From: an uncultured Pseudomonadales bacterium
Lineage (GTDB): Bacteria; Pseudomonadota; Gammaproteobacteria; Pseudomonadales; Azotimanducaceae
Direction of reading: 5' to 3'
Assembly (NCBI GenBank): GCA_938036875.1
Contig: CALHVX010000079.1
Location: 1-48,540, forward strand
DNA: 48,540 bases
Numbering within the stretch: position 1 is the stretch's first letter; each line of letters starts with the position of its first letter. The notes beneath the pieces are model-generated. The model made no database searches, was not told the DNA's origin, and worked only from the letters and a program-made list of their open reading frames with translations. The position numbers and the translations under genes were made by a program. Positions 16,419 through 25,594 of the stretch are shown one piece after another.

Positions 16419-17624
16419 ATGATGCGTTGGACTCGAAGTGTATCGGCTTTGCTGCCGAAAGCTCTAGTTACGCCTGCTATCGCCACACTATTTTGTGTAA
16501 GCACCGCGCTTTACGCCGGCAGTGCTGTGGCCGACAGCCGCGACCAAGCCAAGCGAATGCACGATCGTATCGCTGGGGTACCGCCTAGCGCGGCAACCTT
16601 GAATGCAATGCAAGCGGCCATTGATGGCAACGATCCGTTAGCAGCTGCATTGTTAGCAACGCAAGAGCCTGAATTCTACAGCGTGACACTTCGAAACTTT
16701 GCAGCGCCTTGGACCAACAGAGACAGCAGCGTCTTCGTTCCTCTAGACGACTACATTGCGACCATTATTGGCATGGTCCGAGATGACGTGGACTTTCGCG
16801 GCATATTGCACGAAGACATTGTGTACACCGCAAGCTCTGGTCCTGCCTACTCTTCTAGCAACAATGCCCACTACGAAGCATTAGAAAACGCCGACCTACA
16901 GGCGGTGCTACAACGCAACACGCAATCCGCTGTGACCAGCCTACCCAGCAACGCAACCGCTGGGGTGATGACTACCCGGTCCGCCGCTAAAGCCTTTTTT
17001 ATCGACGGCACCAACCGAGCCATGTTTCGATTCACCCTGGTTAATCACCTGTGCAACGACATGGAGCAAGTACATGACGTTACTCGATCTCCCGATCGAA
17101 TCCGTCAAGATGTGTCACGCAGTCCTGGTGGTGATAGCCGAGTGTTTTTGAACAACTGCATCGGCTGCCATTCCGGCATGGACCCAATGGCCCAAGCCTT
17201 TGCCTACTACGACTACAGCTACGATGACGAAAACGATCCGACCGGTGAAAACGGCAGCATCACCTACACCGATGGCCAGGTTGCATCCAAATACTTTAAC
17301 AATGCAGCAAACTTTGAGTACGGCTATCAGACCCCGAACGATAGTTGGTCTAACTACTGGCGCAACGGCCCAAACAAGCTACTTGGTTGGGATAGCGCGC
17401 TAAGTGGTAGTGGCTCTGGTGCCAAGTCTATGGGCCAAGAACTGGCCAACAGCGCTGCTTTTGCCTCCTGCCAAGTTAAAAAGGTCTTTAAGAATGTCTG
17501 CTTACGTGACCCTAGCGATGCAGCGGACCGCGCGCAAATCAGCACCATGGAATCTTCCTTCAGCTCCGGTTATAGCCTTCGCCAAACCTTCGCTGAAGCC
17601 GCCGTTTATTGCCGAGGAAGCTAA
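16419..17624 (+). CDS. exported monohaem cytochrome-like protein (DUF1588-like haem motif)
   Basis: 401 residues with an N-terminal signal (LPKALVTPAIATLFCVSTALYAGSAVA). A single haem-c site, CIGCHSGMDPMAQAF, lies near residue 247. The C-x-x-C-H-x-x-M-D-P wording matches the haem motif of DUF1588/DUF1592-type cytochromes that are abundant in planctomycetes. The rest has no catalytic motif I know; Asn/Asp/Tyr-rich stretches dominate after residue 260. Two adjacent ATGs (16419 and 16422) follow GGAAGAGAG. It is the first gene of the plus operon, three bases before the LamG lipoprotein. An extracytoplasmic electron-transfer role is inferred from the haem site and context. Confidence 0.65.
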   Translation: MMRWTRSVSALLPKALVTPAIATLFCVSTALYAGSAVADSRDQAKRMHDRIAGVPPSAATLNAMQAAIDGNDPLAAALLATQEPEFYSVTLRNFAAPWTNRDSSVFVPLDDYIATIIGMVRDDVDFRGILHEDIVYTASSGPAYSSSNNAHYEALENADLQAVLQRNTQSAVTSLPSNATAGVMTTRSAAKAFFIDGTNRAMFRFTLVNHLCNDMEQVHDVTRSPDRIRQDVSRSPGGDSRVFLNNCIGCHSGMDPMAQAFAYYDYSYDDENDPTGENGSITYTDGQVASKYFNNAANFEYGYQTPNDSWSNYWRNGPNKLLGWDSALSGSGSGAKSMGQELANSAAFASCQVKKVFKNVCLRDPSDAADRAQISTMESSFSSGYSLRQTFAEAAVYCRGS

Positions 17625-17627
17625 GCT

Positions 17628-20093
17628 ATGAACAACAAAGCATCCAACCTTAGCTTAGTACGCGGCCTTATCGGCGCCTGCTTGCTCGTCCTGTTACAAG
17701 CTTGTGGCGGCGGTAGCGGCGCGGCTACAGAAAGCAACCCCGTGACCGTGACGCCAGAGGTAAGCAACTACAGCGGACCAGCACCGGCAACCAACGACGT
17801 GCAGAGCTACAAGCTCAACGTTTGGGACAACTTAATTCCAAACAACCGCTGCGGTAGCTGCCACAACGAATCACAATCGCCCCGCTTTGTTCGGGCTGAC
17901 GATATCAATCTGGCCTACGACGAGGCAAACGCCCTGGTTGATCTGCAAGATCCAGGCTTATCCTTGATGGTGTCTAAGGTTCGAGGTGGTCACAACTGCT
18001 GGCTCACCGACAACGACGCGTGCGCCGATATCTTGGTTTCTTACATCGAAAGATGGGCTGGCGAATCGCTGGGCGGTGCAGGCAAAACCGTCAACTTGAT
18101 ACCGCCACCCATAGCGGACCCGGGCTCGAGCAAAAACTTTCCGGCGGACCCTGCATCTTTTGGTAGCACCGTCTACCCGCTGCTAACCCAGTACTGCTCT
18201 GGCTGCCATACAGACAGCGCTGCTATCCCTCAATCCCCCTTCTTCGCGAGCAGTAACGTTGCCGCCGCTTATGATGCCGCACGCGCTCGAATCGACCTAG
18301 AAACGCCGGCCAACTCTCGCTTTGTTGCCCGCATTGGTGAGGAGTTCCACAACTGCTGGGACAACGATTGCCAGTCAAGCGCAGCGCAAATGCAGGCTGC
18401 AATCACCGCTTTCGCCGACGGCATCACGCCGGTATCGGTTGACCCAGCGTTGGTGACCAGCAAGGCCCTTAGGCTCACCGACGGCATTATCTCTTCGGCC
18501 GGTGGACGTTTTGAGTCCAACGTCATCGCACTGTACGAATTCAAAACCGGTTCCGGCAGTACGGTTTTTGACACCTCCGGTGTAGAGCCTGCACTGAACC
18601 TAAATCTGTCCGGCGACTACGACTGGGTGGGCGGCTGGGGTGTTGCCTTCGTCGATGGCAAAGCTCAAGGGTCAACAACGGCCAGTGCAAAGCTACACGA
18701 TCTGATCACGGCAACCAACGAGTACTCGGTGGAAGCCTGGGTTGTGCCGGCTAACGTGACCCAAGATGGTCCAGCAAGAATTGTGAGCTACGCAGGCAGC
18801 TCCACTACTCGCAATATGATGCTCGGCCAAACGCTCTACAGCTACGACAGCTTCAACCGTTCTACCGAAACCGGTGAAGACGGTCAGCCGCAACTATCCA
18901 CCGATGCGGATGAAGAAGATCTACAAGCATCGTTGCAGCACGTGGTCGTGACCTACTCGCCTACCGAAGGACGCCGTATCTACGTGAACGGCGTTTACAC
19001 CGACGATCTAGATACGGTGCCTGGTGGCTTGCTGAACGACTGGAACAATACCTACGCACTCGCCGTTGGCAGTGAGGTGGACAACGAAGATCGCTGGGCT
19101 GGCACGGTACGGTTGCTTGCAATTCACAATCGCGCGTTAACCCCGGAACAGATCTTCCAAAACTTCGAGGTTGGTGTAGGTGAGCGTTACTTCTTAATGT
19201 TCAACGTCACCGAGCACGTCGGGCTATCTGATGCTTATGTGGTCTTTGAAGTGAGCCAATACGATTCTTACAGCTATCTCTTTGATGATCCCTTCTTCAT
19301 CGTGCTGGACAGCAGTATCGAACCCGAGGGTATCCCCCTGCGCGGGTTGCGTATCGGTGTCAATGGCCGTCAGCTCGGCATCGGCCAAGCGTACAGCAAC
19401 CTGAATGCGACCATCAGCAATAGTGTCTACGCAACGGAATCGCTGCAGCGACTCTCCACCCTAGGCACCGTTGTTCCGCTGGAGAAGGGTCCCGAAGAAG
19501 ACGAGTTCTTCTTAACCTTTGAAACCTTGGGCAGCGCTAGCAACGTATTTGTTGAGGCTGATCCAGTGCAACCAGCAACACCTGCGGATACGCCTCGTGG
19601 CCCAGAGATTGGAGTACGCGACTTTGCTGAGGTGAACGCCACCATGGCCAAGCTAACAGGTATAGACGCCTCCACGCCCGCAGTGCTGCAAACCTACAAC
19701 TTGGTCCAGCAAGCGATGCCAGTAAACGCCAATTTGGGTGGATTCGTTTCCTCTCAGCAGATGGGTATCACGCAGTTGGCCATCCAGTACTGTAGCGCTT
19801 TGGTTGACGATACGACCGCGCGATCCAACTACTTCCCGGGGTTCAACTTCTCTGCAACTCCGGCTGCAGCCTTCGGGGATCGCAGCTTGCTGTTGAACCC
19901 GCTTAGTGAACGCATGCTGGGCGTCAGCATCAATACACAACTGTCTAATGCAGACCTTGCCACAGACATCAACAACTTGGTTGATGACCTGATGACTTGT
20001 AATGGCGGTGCCTGCGAACCCGATCGCACGGAACGCATCGTTAAAGCCGCTTGCGCCACTGTTTTAGGCAGTGCCGCTATGTTGGTTCAGTAA
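17628..20093 (+). CDS. dihaem LamG-domain lipoprotein
   Basis: 821 residues. A signal ends in lipobox LLQAC followed by GGGSGAA, so it is lipid-anchored. Two similar haem modules follow: CGSCHNES (about residue 75) and CSGCHTDS (about 190). Each is followed by an AYDxAxxxVDLxxPxxS-type segment and an HNCW motif, which looks like an internal duplication. Residues of about 290-510 form a LamG/concanavalin-A-like jelly roll (VIALYEFKTGSGSTVFDTSG, YSVEAWVVPANV, HVVVTYSPTEGRRIYVNG), a fold that usually binds polysaccharide or protein. The C-terminal 300 residues are unassigned. It lies between the monohaem protein and the Tat-exported protein, with which it probably forms an envelope complex. Confidence 0.75.
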   Translation: MNNKASNLSLVRGLIGACLLVLLQACGGGSGAATESNPVTVTPEVSNYSGPAPATNDVQSYKLNVWDNLIPNNRCGSCHNESQSPRFVRADDINLAYDEANALVDLQDPGLSLMVSKVRGGHNCWLTDNDACADILVSYIERWAGESLGGAGKTVNLIPPPIADPGSSKNFPADPASFGSTVYPLLTQYCSGCHTDSAAIPQSPFFASSNVAAAYDAARARIDLETPANSRFVARIGEEFHNCWDNDCQSSAAQMQAAITAFADGITPVSVDPALVTSKALRLTDGIISSAGGRFESNVIALYEFKTGSGSTVFDTSGVEPALNLNLSGDYDWVGGWGVAFVDGKAQGSTTASAKLHDLITATNEYSVEAWVVPANVTQDGPARIVSYAGSSTTRNMMLGQTLYSYDSFNRSTETGEDGQPQLSTDADEEDLQASLQHVVVTYSPTEGRRIYVNGVYTDDLDTVPGGLLNDWNNTYALAVGSEVDNEDRWAGTVRLLAIHNRALTPEQIFQNFEVGVGERYFLMFNVTEHVGLSDAYVVFEVSQYDSYSYLFDDPFFIVLDSSIEPEGIPLRGLRIGVNGRQLGIGQAYSNLNATISNSVYATESLQRLSTLGTVVPLEKGPEEDEFFLTFETLGSASNVFVEADPVQPATPADTPRGPEIGVRDFAEVNATMAKLTGIDASTPAVLQTYNLVQQAMPVNANLGGFVSSQQMGITQLAIQYCSALVDDTTARSNYFPGFNFSATPAAAFGDRSLLLNPLSERMLGVSINTQLSNADLATDINNLVDDLMTCNGGACEPDRTERIVKAACATVLGSAAMLVQ

Positions 20094-20105
20094 GGAGCAA
20101 CACCC

Positions 20106-21719
20106 ATGATTCGACGTAGACAACGTAAGTACGATGATCCGCTGTGCCATCCAATGCACCCGCGCCCACGAACCCGTCGCGAGTTTTTGGCCCAGGGCTT
20201 CATCTCTGGTGGGGCGGCTCTGTTGGGCGCTGCTAGCGTCAGCTTTGGCGGCAAGAGCTTTGCTCTGTCACCCCAGCTCAATGTGCTGCTCGACGGCTGC
20301 GGCATCGAGCAAAATGGTGCGGGTAAGATCCCTTTCATTGCTTTTGATATGGCAGGCGGCTGTAGCCAAGCCGGCTCCAACGTTTTGGTTGGCCAACAAG
20401 GTGGGCAAGAAGACTTCTTGAGCACCGCGGGCTACGAACGCCAAGGGCTACCGGGTGATCAAGTGCCCTCTATCTTGAACCCCAATACTCAGACCAACGA
20501 TTTCATTGATCGCAGCTTGGGTTTGGCCTTTCACTCAGATAGCGCCTTTTTGCGCGGCATCATGAGCAAGGTATCTCCTACCACCGCCGCTAACATCAAC
20601 GGTGCGGTGATTCCCGCTCGCTCTGAAAACGATACCAGCAACAACCCACACAACCCAATGTATGGCATCGCTAAAGCTGGGGCTGATGGATCCCTGTTGA
20701 CCTTAATCGGCTCCAGCAACAGTGACAGCGGTGGCCGCTCCATGGCCCCGGATTCGCTGATCGACCTTGCCATACGACCGACCAAGGTCGACCGCCCCAC
20801 GGATGTCACCTCACTAGTCGATGTTGGCGATCTCACCAGCGTGTTGGTGAAAGACGACGCAGTAAAAGTGATGGAAGCAATCTATCGCATAAGTGACCGC
20901 AAGATGGACGCGGTAGACAACGGTCAGGTCATTACCACCGACAGTGTGGTTAAAGAGCTGGTCAAGTGTGGTTACCTAAAAAGTGCAGACCTTGCAGACC
21001 GCTTTGGTGATCCGGCAACCCTAGACCCCGCTGGCGACCCAGAAATTGTTGGTGCTACCGGCGTATTTAGCGCTGCTGAGTTTAATGCGGGTGATCGCTC
21101 CGCTCGTGAGTTCCAAAAAACCGCTTCGGTCATGAAGATGGTACTGAACGGATTCTCAGGTGCCGGCACCATCGAGATGGGTGGCTACGACTACCACGGT
21201 GGCCGTCGCGCTGAAGGCGAAGTAAAAGACTTCCGCGCCGGTCAATGTATGGGGGCTGCGTTAGAGTATGCCGCTATTCGCGGGGTACCTTTGATGTTGT
21301 ACGTGATGTCTGACGGCTCGCTGTCTTCCAACGGTGTTGTTGACAACAGCGTTGACGGGCGTGGCAAAGGCGAATGGACCAGCGATAACCAACAAACGGC
21401 GGCCCCCTTCTTCTTAGTGTACAACCCCAACGGTCGCGCCAACCTGATTGGCAGCACACCGGAAGAGCAAGCCATACACCAGCAAATTGGGCGAATGCGC
21501 GCTGACGGATCGGTAGAAACGGCCGGCACACCAGCGGCGAATAACGTCAACCTGCTAGTACAAACCGTCTTGCTTAACTATATGGCGCTGCACGGCCAAA
21601 ACGGCCAGTTTGGTAACACCGAGTTCTTCCCGAACCACGGTCTTGGCAATGCAACCCTTATGGATAGTCTGACCGCCTTCGAGCCTATCGTGAACGGCAC
21701 TATTAGCAACCCCGTTTAA
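20106..21719 (+). CDS. Tat-exported DUF1501-like protein
   Basis: 537 residues. A twin-arginine signal (TRREFLAQG followed by a Gly/Ala-rich hydrophobic stretch ending SFA, about residues 21-52) means export in a folded state. The mature part has features of the DUF1501 family, which is related to alkaline-phosphatase/sulfatase folds: FIAFDMAGGCSQAGSNVL near the start, GTIEMGGYDYHGG in the middle and a C-terminal GHP-like NTEFFPNHGLGNATL. I cannot point to a confirmed catalytic nucleophile. AAGGAG sits ten bases before the ATG. DUF1501 proteins frequently accompany haem-containing DUF1549/1553/1588-type proteins, which is the pattern here. Confidence 0.65.
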   Translation: MIRRRQRKYDDPLCHPMHPRPRTRREFLAQGFISGGAALLGAASVSFGGKSFALSPQLNVLLDGCGIEQNGAGKIPFIAFDMAGGCSQAGSNVLVGQQGGQEDFLSTAGYERQGLPGDQVPSILNPNTQTNDFIDRSLGLAFHSDSAFLRGIMSKVSPTTAANINGAVIPARSENDTSNNPHNPMYGIAKAGADGSLLTLIGSSNSDSGGRSMAPDSLIDLAIRPTKVDRPTDVTSLVDVGDLTSVLVKDDAVKVMEAIYRISDRKMDAVDNGQVITTDSVVKELVKCGYLKSADLADRFGDPATLDPAGDPEIVGATGVFSAAEFNAGDRSAREFQKTASVMKMVLNGFSGAGTIEMGGYDYHGGRRAEGEVKDFRAGQCMGAALEYAAIRGVPLMLYVMSDGSLSSNGVVDNSVDGRGKGEWTSDNQQTAAPFFLVYNPNGRANLIGSTPEEQAIHQQIGRMRADGSVETAGTPAANNVNLLVQTVLLNYMALHGQNGQFGNTEFFPNHGLGNATLMDSLTAFEPIVNGTISNPV

Positions 21720-21870
21720 CAGGCACAAAGACCAAACCGATAAGCAAGCACACCACTCCCCCTCCTCGCTTAGAGGCTGGGGGCGTGATCTTGCTCTCAA
21801 ACCCGCGTGATCCTCTAGGTTAGGCTGACCTCATTCGTACAGTACTTGTACAGCAGCCAAGCATAAGACC

Positions 21871-23295
21871 ATGGGCGCCAGCAGCACCTCTAGATCCATC
21901 CCAGCCAATTCAGCACCAGCAAGCCTATTAGGTTGCTCTAGATGTCATAGCAAGCTGGTTAGCGGCGCCAAGCATCTCCATTGCCATGTTTGCGACTTGA
22001 GCTTCCCCACCCTTGACGGTATTCCTTGCCTGTTTCCAGAACCTCATGCTGCTTTGGCTGACTGGCGAACACGCTGGCACCTTGCTCTACATGAGCTATC
22101 CCTAGATGAAGCGGCCACTAAGCGCGCACTAACCGCAACCACGCGTAGCATCACCGGCAGTCGCTTGCGTCGGCTATTAATGGCATACCAAACACAACAA
22201 AAGCAGCTGCGCAAAATTTTACGCCCCCTCGACAGCTTTGACTCTACCGACCACGCAACCGCCTTAGCGCTAAAAACTCGCTTACCCAGCCATCACGGCC
22301 TGTTGAGCTATGCGCCTAATGTCTTTCGTGATTGGTGCTGGGGCGAGGTTGAAAATCAGGCTACGTGCGATGCACTGTTAACTGCATACAAAGCTAGCAT
22401 TGCCAATGACAGCCCTGACGACTCGCTACAAGTGCTGGTCTTGGGCGCCGGTGCTGGACGGCTCAGCGCTGACTTGCACCGCGCTCTGCCAGCCAAACTA
22501 ACCTTCGCCTTGGATAGCAATCCAATGTTGGGCCTAGTTGCGCAAAAAGTTTGGCGCGGACAAAAGCTAAAACTTGTCGAATTCCCTTTGGCGCCTAAAG
22601 CCGTGGAATGCACCGCTGTTGAACAACAGTTGGCGGATACACCAAACCCCGCTGACCAGTCCTTAGACGGCCTGCAGTTTGTGTTAGCAGATGCTTTGCA
22701 CGCGCCTTTTGTGTCAGGTAGCTTTGACATGGTCATCACGCCCTGGTTAACCGACGTGATCGACTGTGGCGCCGAAGAGTTAGTACCGCGAATCAACCAT
22801 CTGCTAAAGGCCAATGGTCTGTGGCTCAATACCGGCTCCATGAGCTTTGCCCACGCAGACCCTGCTAGCTGCCACAGCTTCGAAGAGCTTACCGAGTTGG
22901 CCCAAAGCCAGGGATTTCAGCCTAGCTATCATCACGAGCAGCAGATACCGTACTTAGCGTCGCCGCATAGTCGGCATCAACGCGTCGAAACCTTGTGCAC
23001 CAGCACTTGGCGCAAATGCGCAGATGCCGCTGCCGTACCTGCTTTTCAGCACCTTCCGAATTGGTTGGCCCTGGGCCAAGAGCCAATTCCGGCAATAGAC
23101 GCCTTTACCCTGCAAGCCAGCACCACCCGAGTGCACGCCTTCATTATGTCGCTAATCGACGGGCAAAGAAGCATTGCAGACATTGCCGCGATCCTAGCGG
23201 AACAGCAGCTAATGACGGCACCCGATGCAGAGGTTGCTCTACGAGGGTTCTTACTCAAGATGGTGGAAGAAGCGGCTGCGAGAAGCAGCCGCTAG
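21871..23295 (+). CDS. three-domain SAM methyltransferase (Zn ribbon, N2227-like, PqqD-like)
   Basis: 474 residues. The N-terminus has a zinc ribbon (C22-x2-C25, C38-x2-C41) resembling Trm112-type domains. The middle is a class I methyltransferase with SAM motif I VLVLGAGAGRLS (about residue 190), acidic DSNPM after beta 2, LADALHAPFVSGSFDMVITPWLTDVI and LLKANGLWLNTGS. Together with FRDWCWGEVENQ before motif I, this is the arrangement of the carnosine N-methyltransferase (N2227) family. The C-terminal 60 residues (TRVHAFIMSLIDGQRSIADIAAIL) resemble a PqqD-like winged helix, a peptide-recognition domain. The substrate is unknown. It is convergent with lpxC, with an eight-base gap. Confidence 0.7.
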   Translation: MGASSTSRSIPANSAPASLLGCSRCHSKLVSGAKHLHCHVCDLSFPTLDGIPCLFPEPHAALADWRTRWHLALHELSLDEAATKRALTATTRSITGSRLRRLLMAYQTQQKQLRKILRPLDSFDSTDHATALALKTRLPSHHGLLSYAPNVFRDWCWGEVENQATCDALLTAYKASIANDSPDDSLQVLVLGAGAGRLSADLHRALPAKLTFALDSNPMLGLVAQKVWRGQKLKLVEFPLAPKAVECTAVEQQLADTPNPADQSLDGLQFVLADALHAPFVSGSFDMVITPWLTDVIDCGAEELVPRINHLLKANGLWLNTGSMSFAHADPASCHSFEELTELAQSQGFQPSYHHEQQIPYLASPHSRHQRVETLCTSTWRKCADAAAVPAFQHLPNWLALGQEPIPAIDAFTLQASTTRVHAFIMSLIDGQRSIADIAAILAEQQLMTAPDAEVALRGFLLKMVEEAAARSSR

Positions 23296-23303
23296 CCGAC
23301 TAG

Positions 23304-24227
23304 CTAGACGATAGCCGGGATTGCGCTCAAGTGTTCCAACGCGGCAGGACGCTGCTCACCAACGGTGACCATCTCCCAAGCATCTTCACAACGCAGCAGT
23401 GCGCGCGCTAGCTTGTTGTTCAACGCATGTCCAGACTTGTAGCCTTCAAACGCACCCAACAGTGGGCGGCCTAACAAATACAAATCACCAATAGCGTCCA
23501 ACATCTTGTGCTTCACAAACTCATCGTTGTAGCGCAAGCCGTCGTCGTTAAGGACTTGGTAGTCGTCAATACCTACCGCGTTCTCTAAGCTTGAACCAAG
23601 GCAGCGATTAATTGCTTGGGCCTGCTCTAACTCTTTGATCAGACCGAAACTACGCGCTCGTGAAACAAGCTCAGTGTATGAAGTCACACCAAAATCAATC
23701 TCTGCACGCTTCGGGTAACGGTTAAAGACCGGATGATCTGCTTCAAAGGTGTAGTCCACCTTAAAGCCGCTGTGCGGACGTAAGATTGCGGTTGCATCTC
23801 CCTGCTCAACCCGCACTTCACGCTTAATGCGAATGAACTCGCGTAGCGCAGGCTGTGCAACAACACCAACCGTGTTTATTAGGTAGATAAAAGGTGCCGC
23901 GCTGCCATCCATGATTGGCACTTCTTCACTAGATAGCTCGACGTAGAGGTTATCAATGGCCAAACCCCAAAGGGCTGACATTAAATGCTCTACGGTTGCT
24001 ACCTGTACATCTCGCTCGGCAAGGCTAGAAGACAAGGTGGTATCGGATACGTGATGTGCAGCAGCGCGAACTTGCGCACCACCTTCGTCGTTACGCACAA
24101 ACACAATACCCGTGTGCTCTGGTGCTGGACGTAAGGTCATCCGAACTTTTTGACCCGAATGCACGCCGATACCGATGGCGTGAACGGGTTTGCGAATGGT
24201 CTGCTGATGTATTGGTGATTTGATCAT
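23304..24227 (-). CDS. lpxC: UDP-3-O-acyl-N-acetylglucosamine deacetylase
   Basis: Zinc-dependent enzyme for the committed step of lipid A synthesis in the cytoplasm. 307 residues, equal to the family norm. Zinc ligands and catalytic residues are all visible: H81 in VEHLMSALWG, H240 and D244 in FVKHKMLDAIGD, and H267 in YKSGHALNN. E80 and the hydrophobic passage residues are also conserved. Its usual place is at the end of the division (dcw) cluster after ftsZ. Here it stands alone, with the upstream neighbour replaced by a 350-base regulatory-looking region and divergent dusA. Confidence 0.97.
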   Translation of the reverse strand: MIKSPIHQQTIRKPVHAIGIGVHSGQKVRMTLRPAPEHTGIVFVRNDEGGAQVRAAAHHVSDTTLSSSLAERDVQVATVEHLMSALWGLAIDNLYVELSSEEVPIMDGSAAPFIYLINTVGVVAQPALREFIRIKREVRVEQGDATAILRPHSGFKVDYTFEADHPVFNRYPKRAEIDFGVTSYTELVSRARSFGLIKELEQAQAINRCLGSSLENAVGIDDYQVLNDDGLRYNDEFVKHKMLDAIGDLYLLGRPLLGAFEGYKSGHALNNKLARALLRCEDAWEMVTVGEQRPAALEHLSAIPAIV

Positions 24228-24309
24228 GCGATGGCTGCAAGTCGGTGAATTATCAGAACGCCACTATACCCAAAGACTGTTTGAAAATGAAGGAAAAGTG
24301 GAGGGAAAA

Positions 24310-24387
24310 ATGGAAAAATGTGCATCAATGATGGAGTACCTTAAGTATAGCTATAACAAGCACTTACGCAAACGCGGCGGATTCTAA
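24310..24387 (+). CDS. possible 25-residue small protein
   Basis: A short frame opens at ATG 24310, five bases after a perfect GGAGG (24300-24304). It encodes 25 residues, starting MEKCASMMEYLKYSYNK and ending in a basic KRGGF. A hairpin with a terminal T-run follows six bases after the stop. Ribosome-binding site plus downstream terminator give it the shape of an independent small gene between lpxC and dusA. Alternatively, the GGAGG is part of a repeated AAAAGTGGAG element and the frame is fortuitous. No homologue is recalled. Confidence 0.3.
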   Translation: MEKCASMMEYLKYSYNKHLRKRGGF

Positions 24388-24392
24388 GCCAT

Positions 24393-24450
24393 AAAAAGTG
24401 GAGATTTGTAACACTTTGAAACGACTTTACGAGCAAAGCCTCCACTTTTT
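24393..24450 (+). terminator. hairpin/terminator with competing upstream repeat
   Basis: AAAAAGTGGAG (24393-24403) and CTCCACTTTTT (24440-24450) are exact 11-bp complements. CTTTG/CAAAG pair inside the loop. The flanking A and T runs give the look of a bidirectional intrinsic terminator. A copy of the left arm, AAAAGTGGAGG (24294-24304), matches the right arm equally well and overlaps the GGAGG of the small frame, so two mutually exclusive stems are possible. Confidence 0.5.
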
Positions 24451-24580
24451 ACCCAGCTTTCTTGGCAAATAATGGAATTTTCCCCGAAAACTGCATTTTT
24501 GGATTCCAGGTAACCTTCGCGAATTATCATTTTTCTCTATACAATCAATAGCTTCCGAGACATCCATCGAAACGAGAACC

Positions 24581-25594
24581 GTGCCGTATAATCCTCAACT
24601 TCCTGACGCAACGCTCTGTGTCGCCCCCATGATGGCGTGGACAGACCGGCATTGCCGCTACTTGCACCGCTTGTTGGCCCCATCCGCCCTGCTGTTCACA
24701 GAAATGGTCACCAGCAACGCACTCGAACACGGCCCCAGAACCCGCTTGCTTGCCCATCAGGCGGCAGAATACCCACTCGCCTTGCAGCTTGGTGGCAGCG
24801 AACCTAAGCAGCTTGCCCGTGCAGCCGTACTTGGCGCTGAAGCAGGTTTCAGCGAGATAAACCTGAACGTTGGCTGCCCCTCTCCACGCGTCCGCAAAGG
24901 GGCCTTTGGGGCCTGCTTAATGTTGGACCCAGCACGAGTTGCTGACTGCGTTGCCGCCATGCAAGACGTGGTTAGCATCCCAGTGACCGTAAAATGCCGG
25001 CTTGGCGTTGACGATGCAGACACCGACGAGCTGTTGCTGGCCTTCGCCCAGGCAGTTTCTAACGCCGGCTGCAAGCGCCTTTACGTGCACGCACGCAAAG
25101 CGATCTTGGGTGGCCTGTCCCCCGCACAAAATCGTCAAATTCCACCGCTGCAGTACACGCGGGTGTATCAACTAGCATCCCAGCTCACTATCCCTGTGGT
25201 GATCAACGGCGGCATTACGGATTCCGCCACGGCGCTTGAACAACTCAGCGGCAATGAAGGTCTCATCAAAGGCGTGATGTTAGGACGAGCCGCGTACCAC
25301 AACCCATTGCTGCTAACGCAACTCAGCCGGGAGATGGGGCTAACTGAACCGGGAGCGAGCACCGATCAAGCGTTGGTGCTGCAGGCCTACGCTCAATATC
25401 AACAATACGCCCAACGGCAATTGCAGCAGGACGTGAACCTGCAAACGCTAGTGAAGCCCTTGCTGGGTTTGTTTGCTGGGATGCGCGGTGCACGGCAATT
25501 CCGACGCACCTTAAGCGATGCTAAGCTGCTGCGCGATAACGATGCTGGCTTGCTGAGCCAAGCGTTAGATAGCCTGTCACTGCAGGCCGCTTGA
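24581..25594 (+). CDS. dusA: tRNA-dihydrouridine(20/20a) synthase
   Basis: FMN-dependent reductase that makes dihydrouridine at D-loop positions 20 and 20a. Motifs in order are VAPMMAWTDRHCRYLHRLL, LLFTEMVTSNAL, LALQLGGSEPKQLA, INLNVGCPSPRV with the catalytic Cys99, FGACLM, HARKAILGGLSPAQNR, IPPLQY, VVINGGI and GVMLGRAAYHNP. HARKAxLxGLSPxxNR is specific to DusA rather than DusB or DusC. 337 residues, in the family range. The start is a GTG; no nearer ATG is available and the N-terminus is already minimal. The stop overlaps the next ATG (TGATG-type), so the TerB-like gene is translationally coupled. Confidence 0.95.
   Translation: MPYNPQLPDATLCVAPMMAWTDRHCRYLHRLLAPSALLFTEMVTSNALEHGPRTRLLAHQAAEYPLALQLGGSEPKQLARAAVLGAEAGFSEINLNVGCPSPRVRKGAFGACLMLDPARVADCVAAMQDVVSIPVTVKCRLGVDDADTDELLLAFAQAVSNAGCKRLYVHARKAILGGLSPAQNRQIPPLQYTRVYQLASQLTIPVVINGGITDSATALEQLSGNEGLIKGVMLGRAAYHNPLLLTQLSREMGLTEPGASTDQALVLQAYAQYQQYAQRQLQQDVNLQTLVKPLLGLFAGMRGARQFRRTLSDAKLLRDNDAGLLSQALDSLSLQAA

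Noticed and set aside
21745-21785. CCCC..CCTC / GAGG..GGGG hairpin after the DUF1501-like gene
   Set aside because: Imperfect stem with a two-base mismatch and no T-run, so not called as a terminator.
24294-24403. AAAGTGGAG copies considered as MraZ boxes
   Set aside because: Spacing is not the 10-bp periodic pattern of MraZ sites, and no mraZ or division cluster is present in the window.
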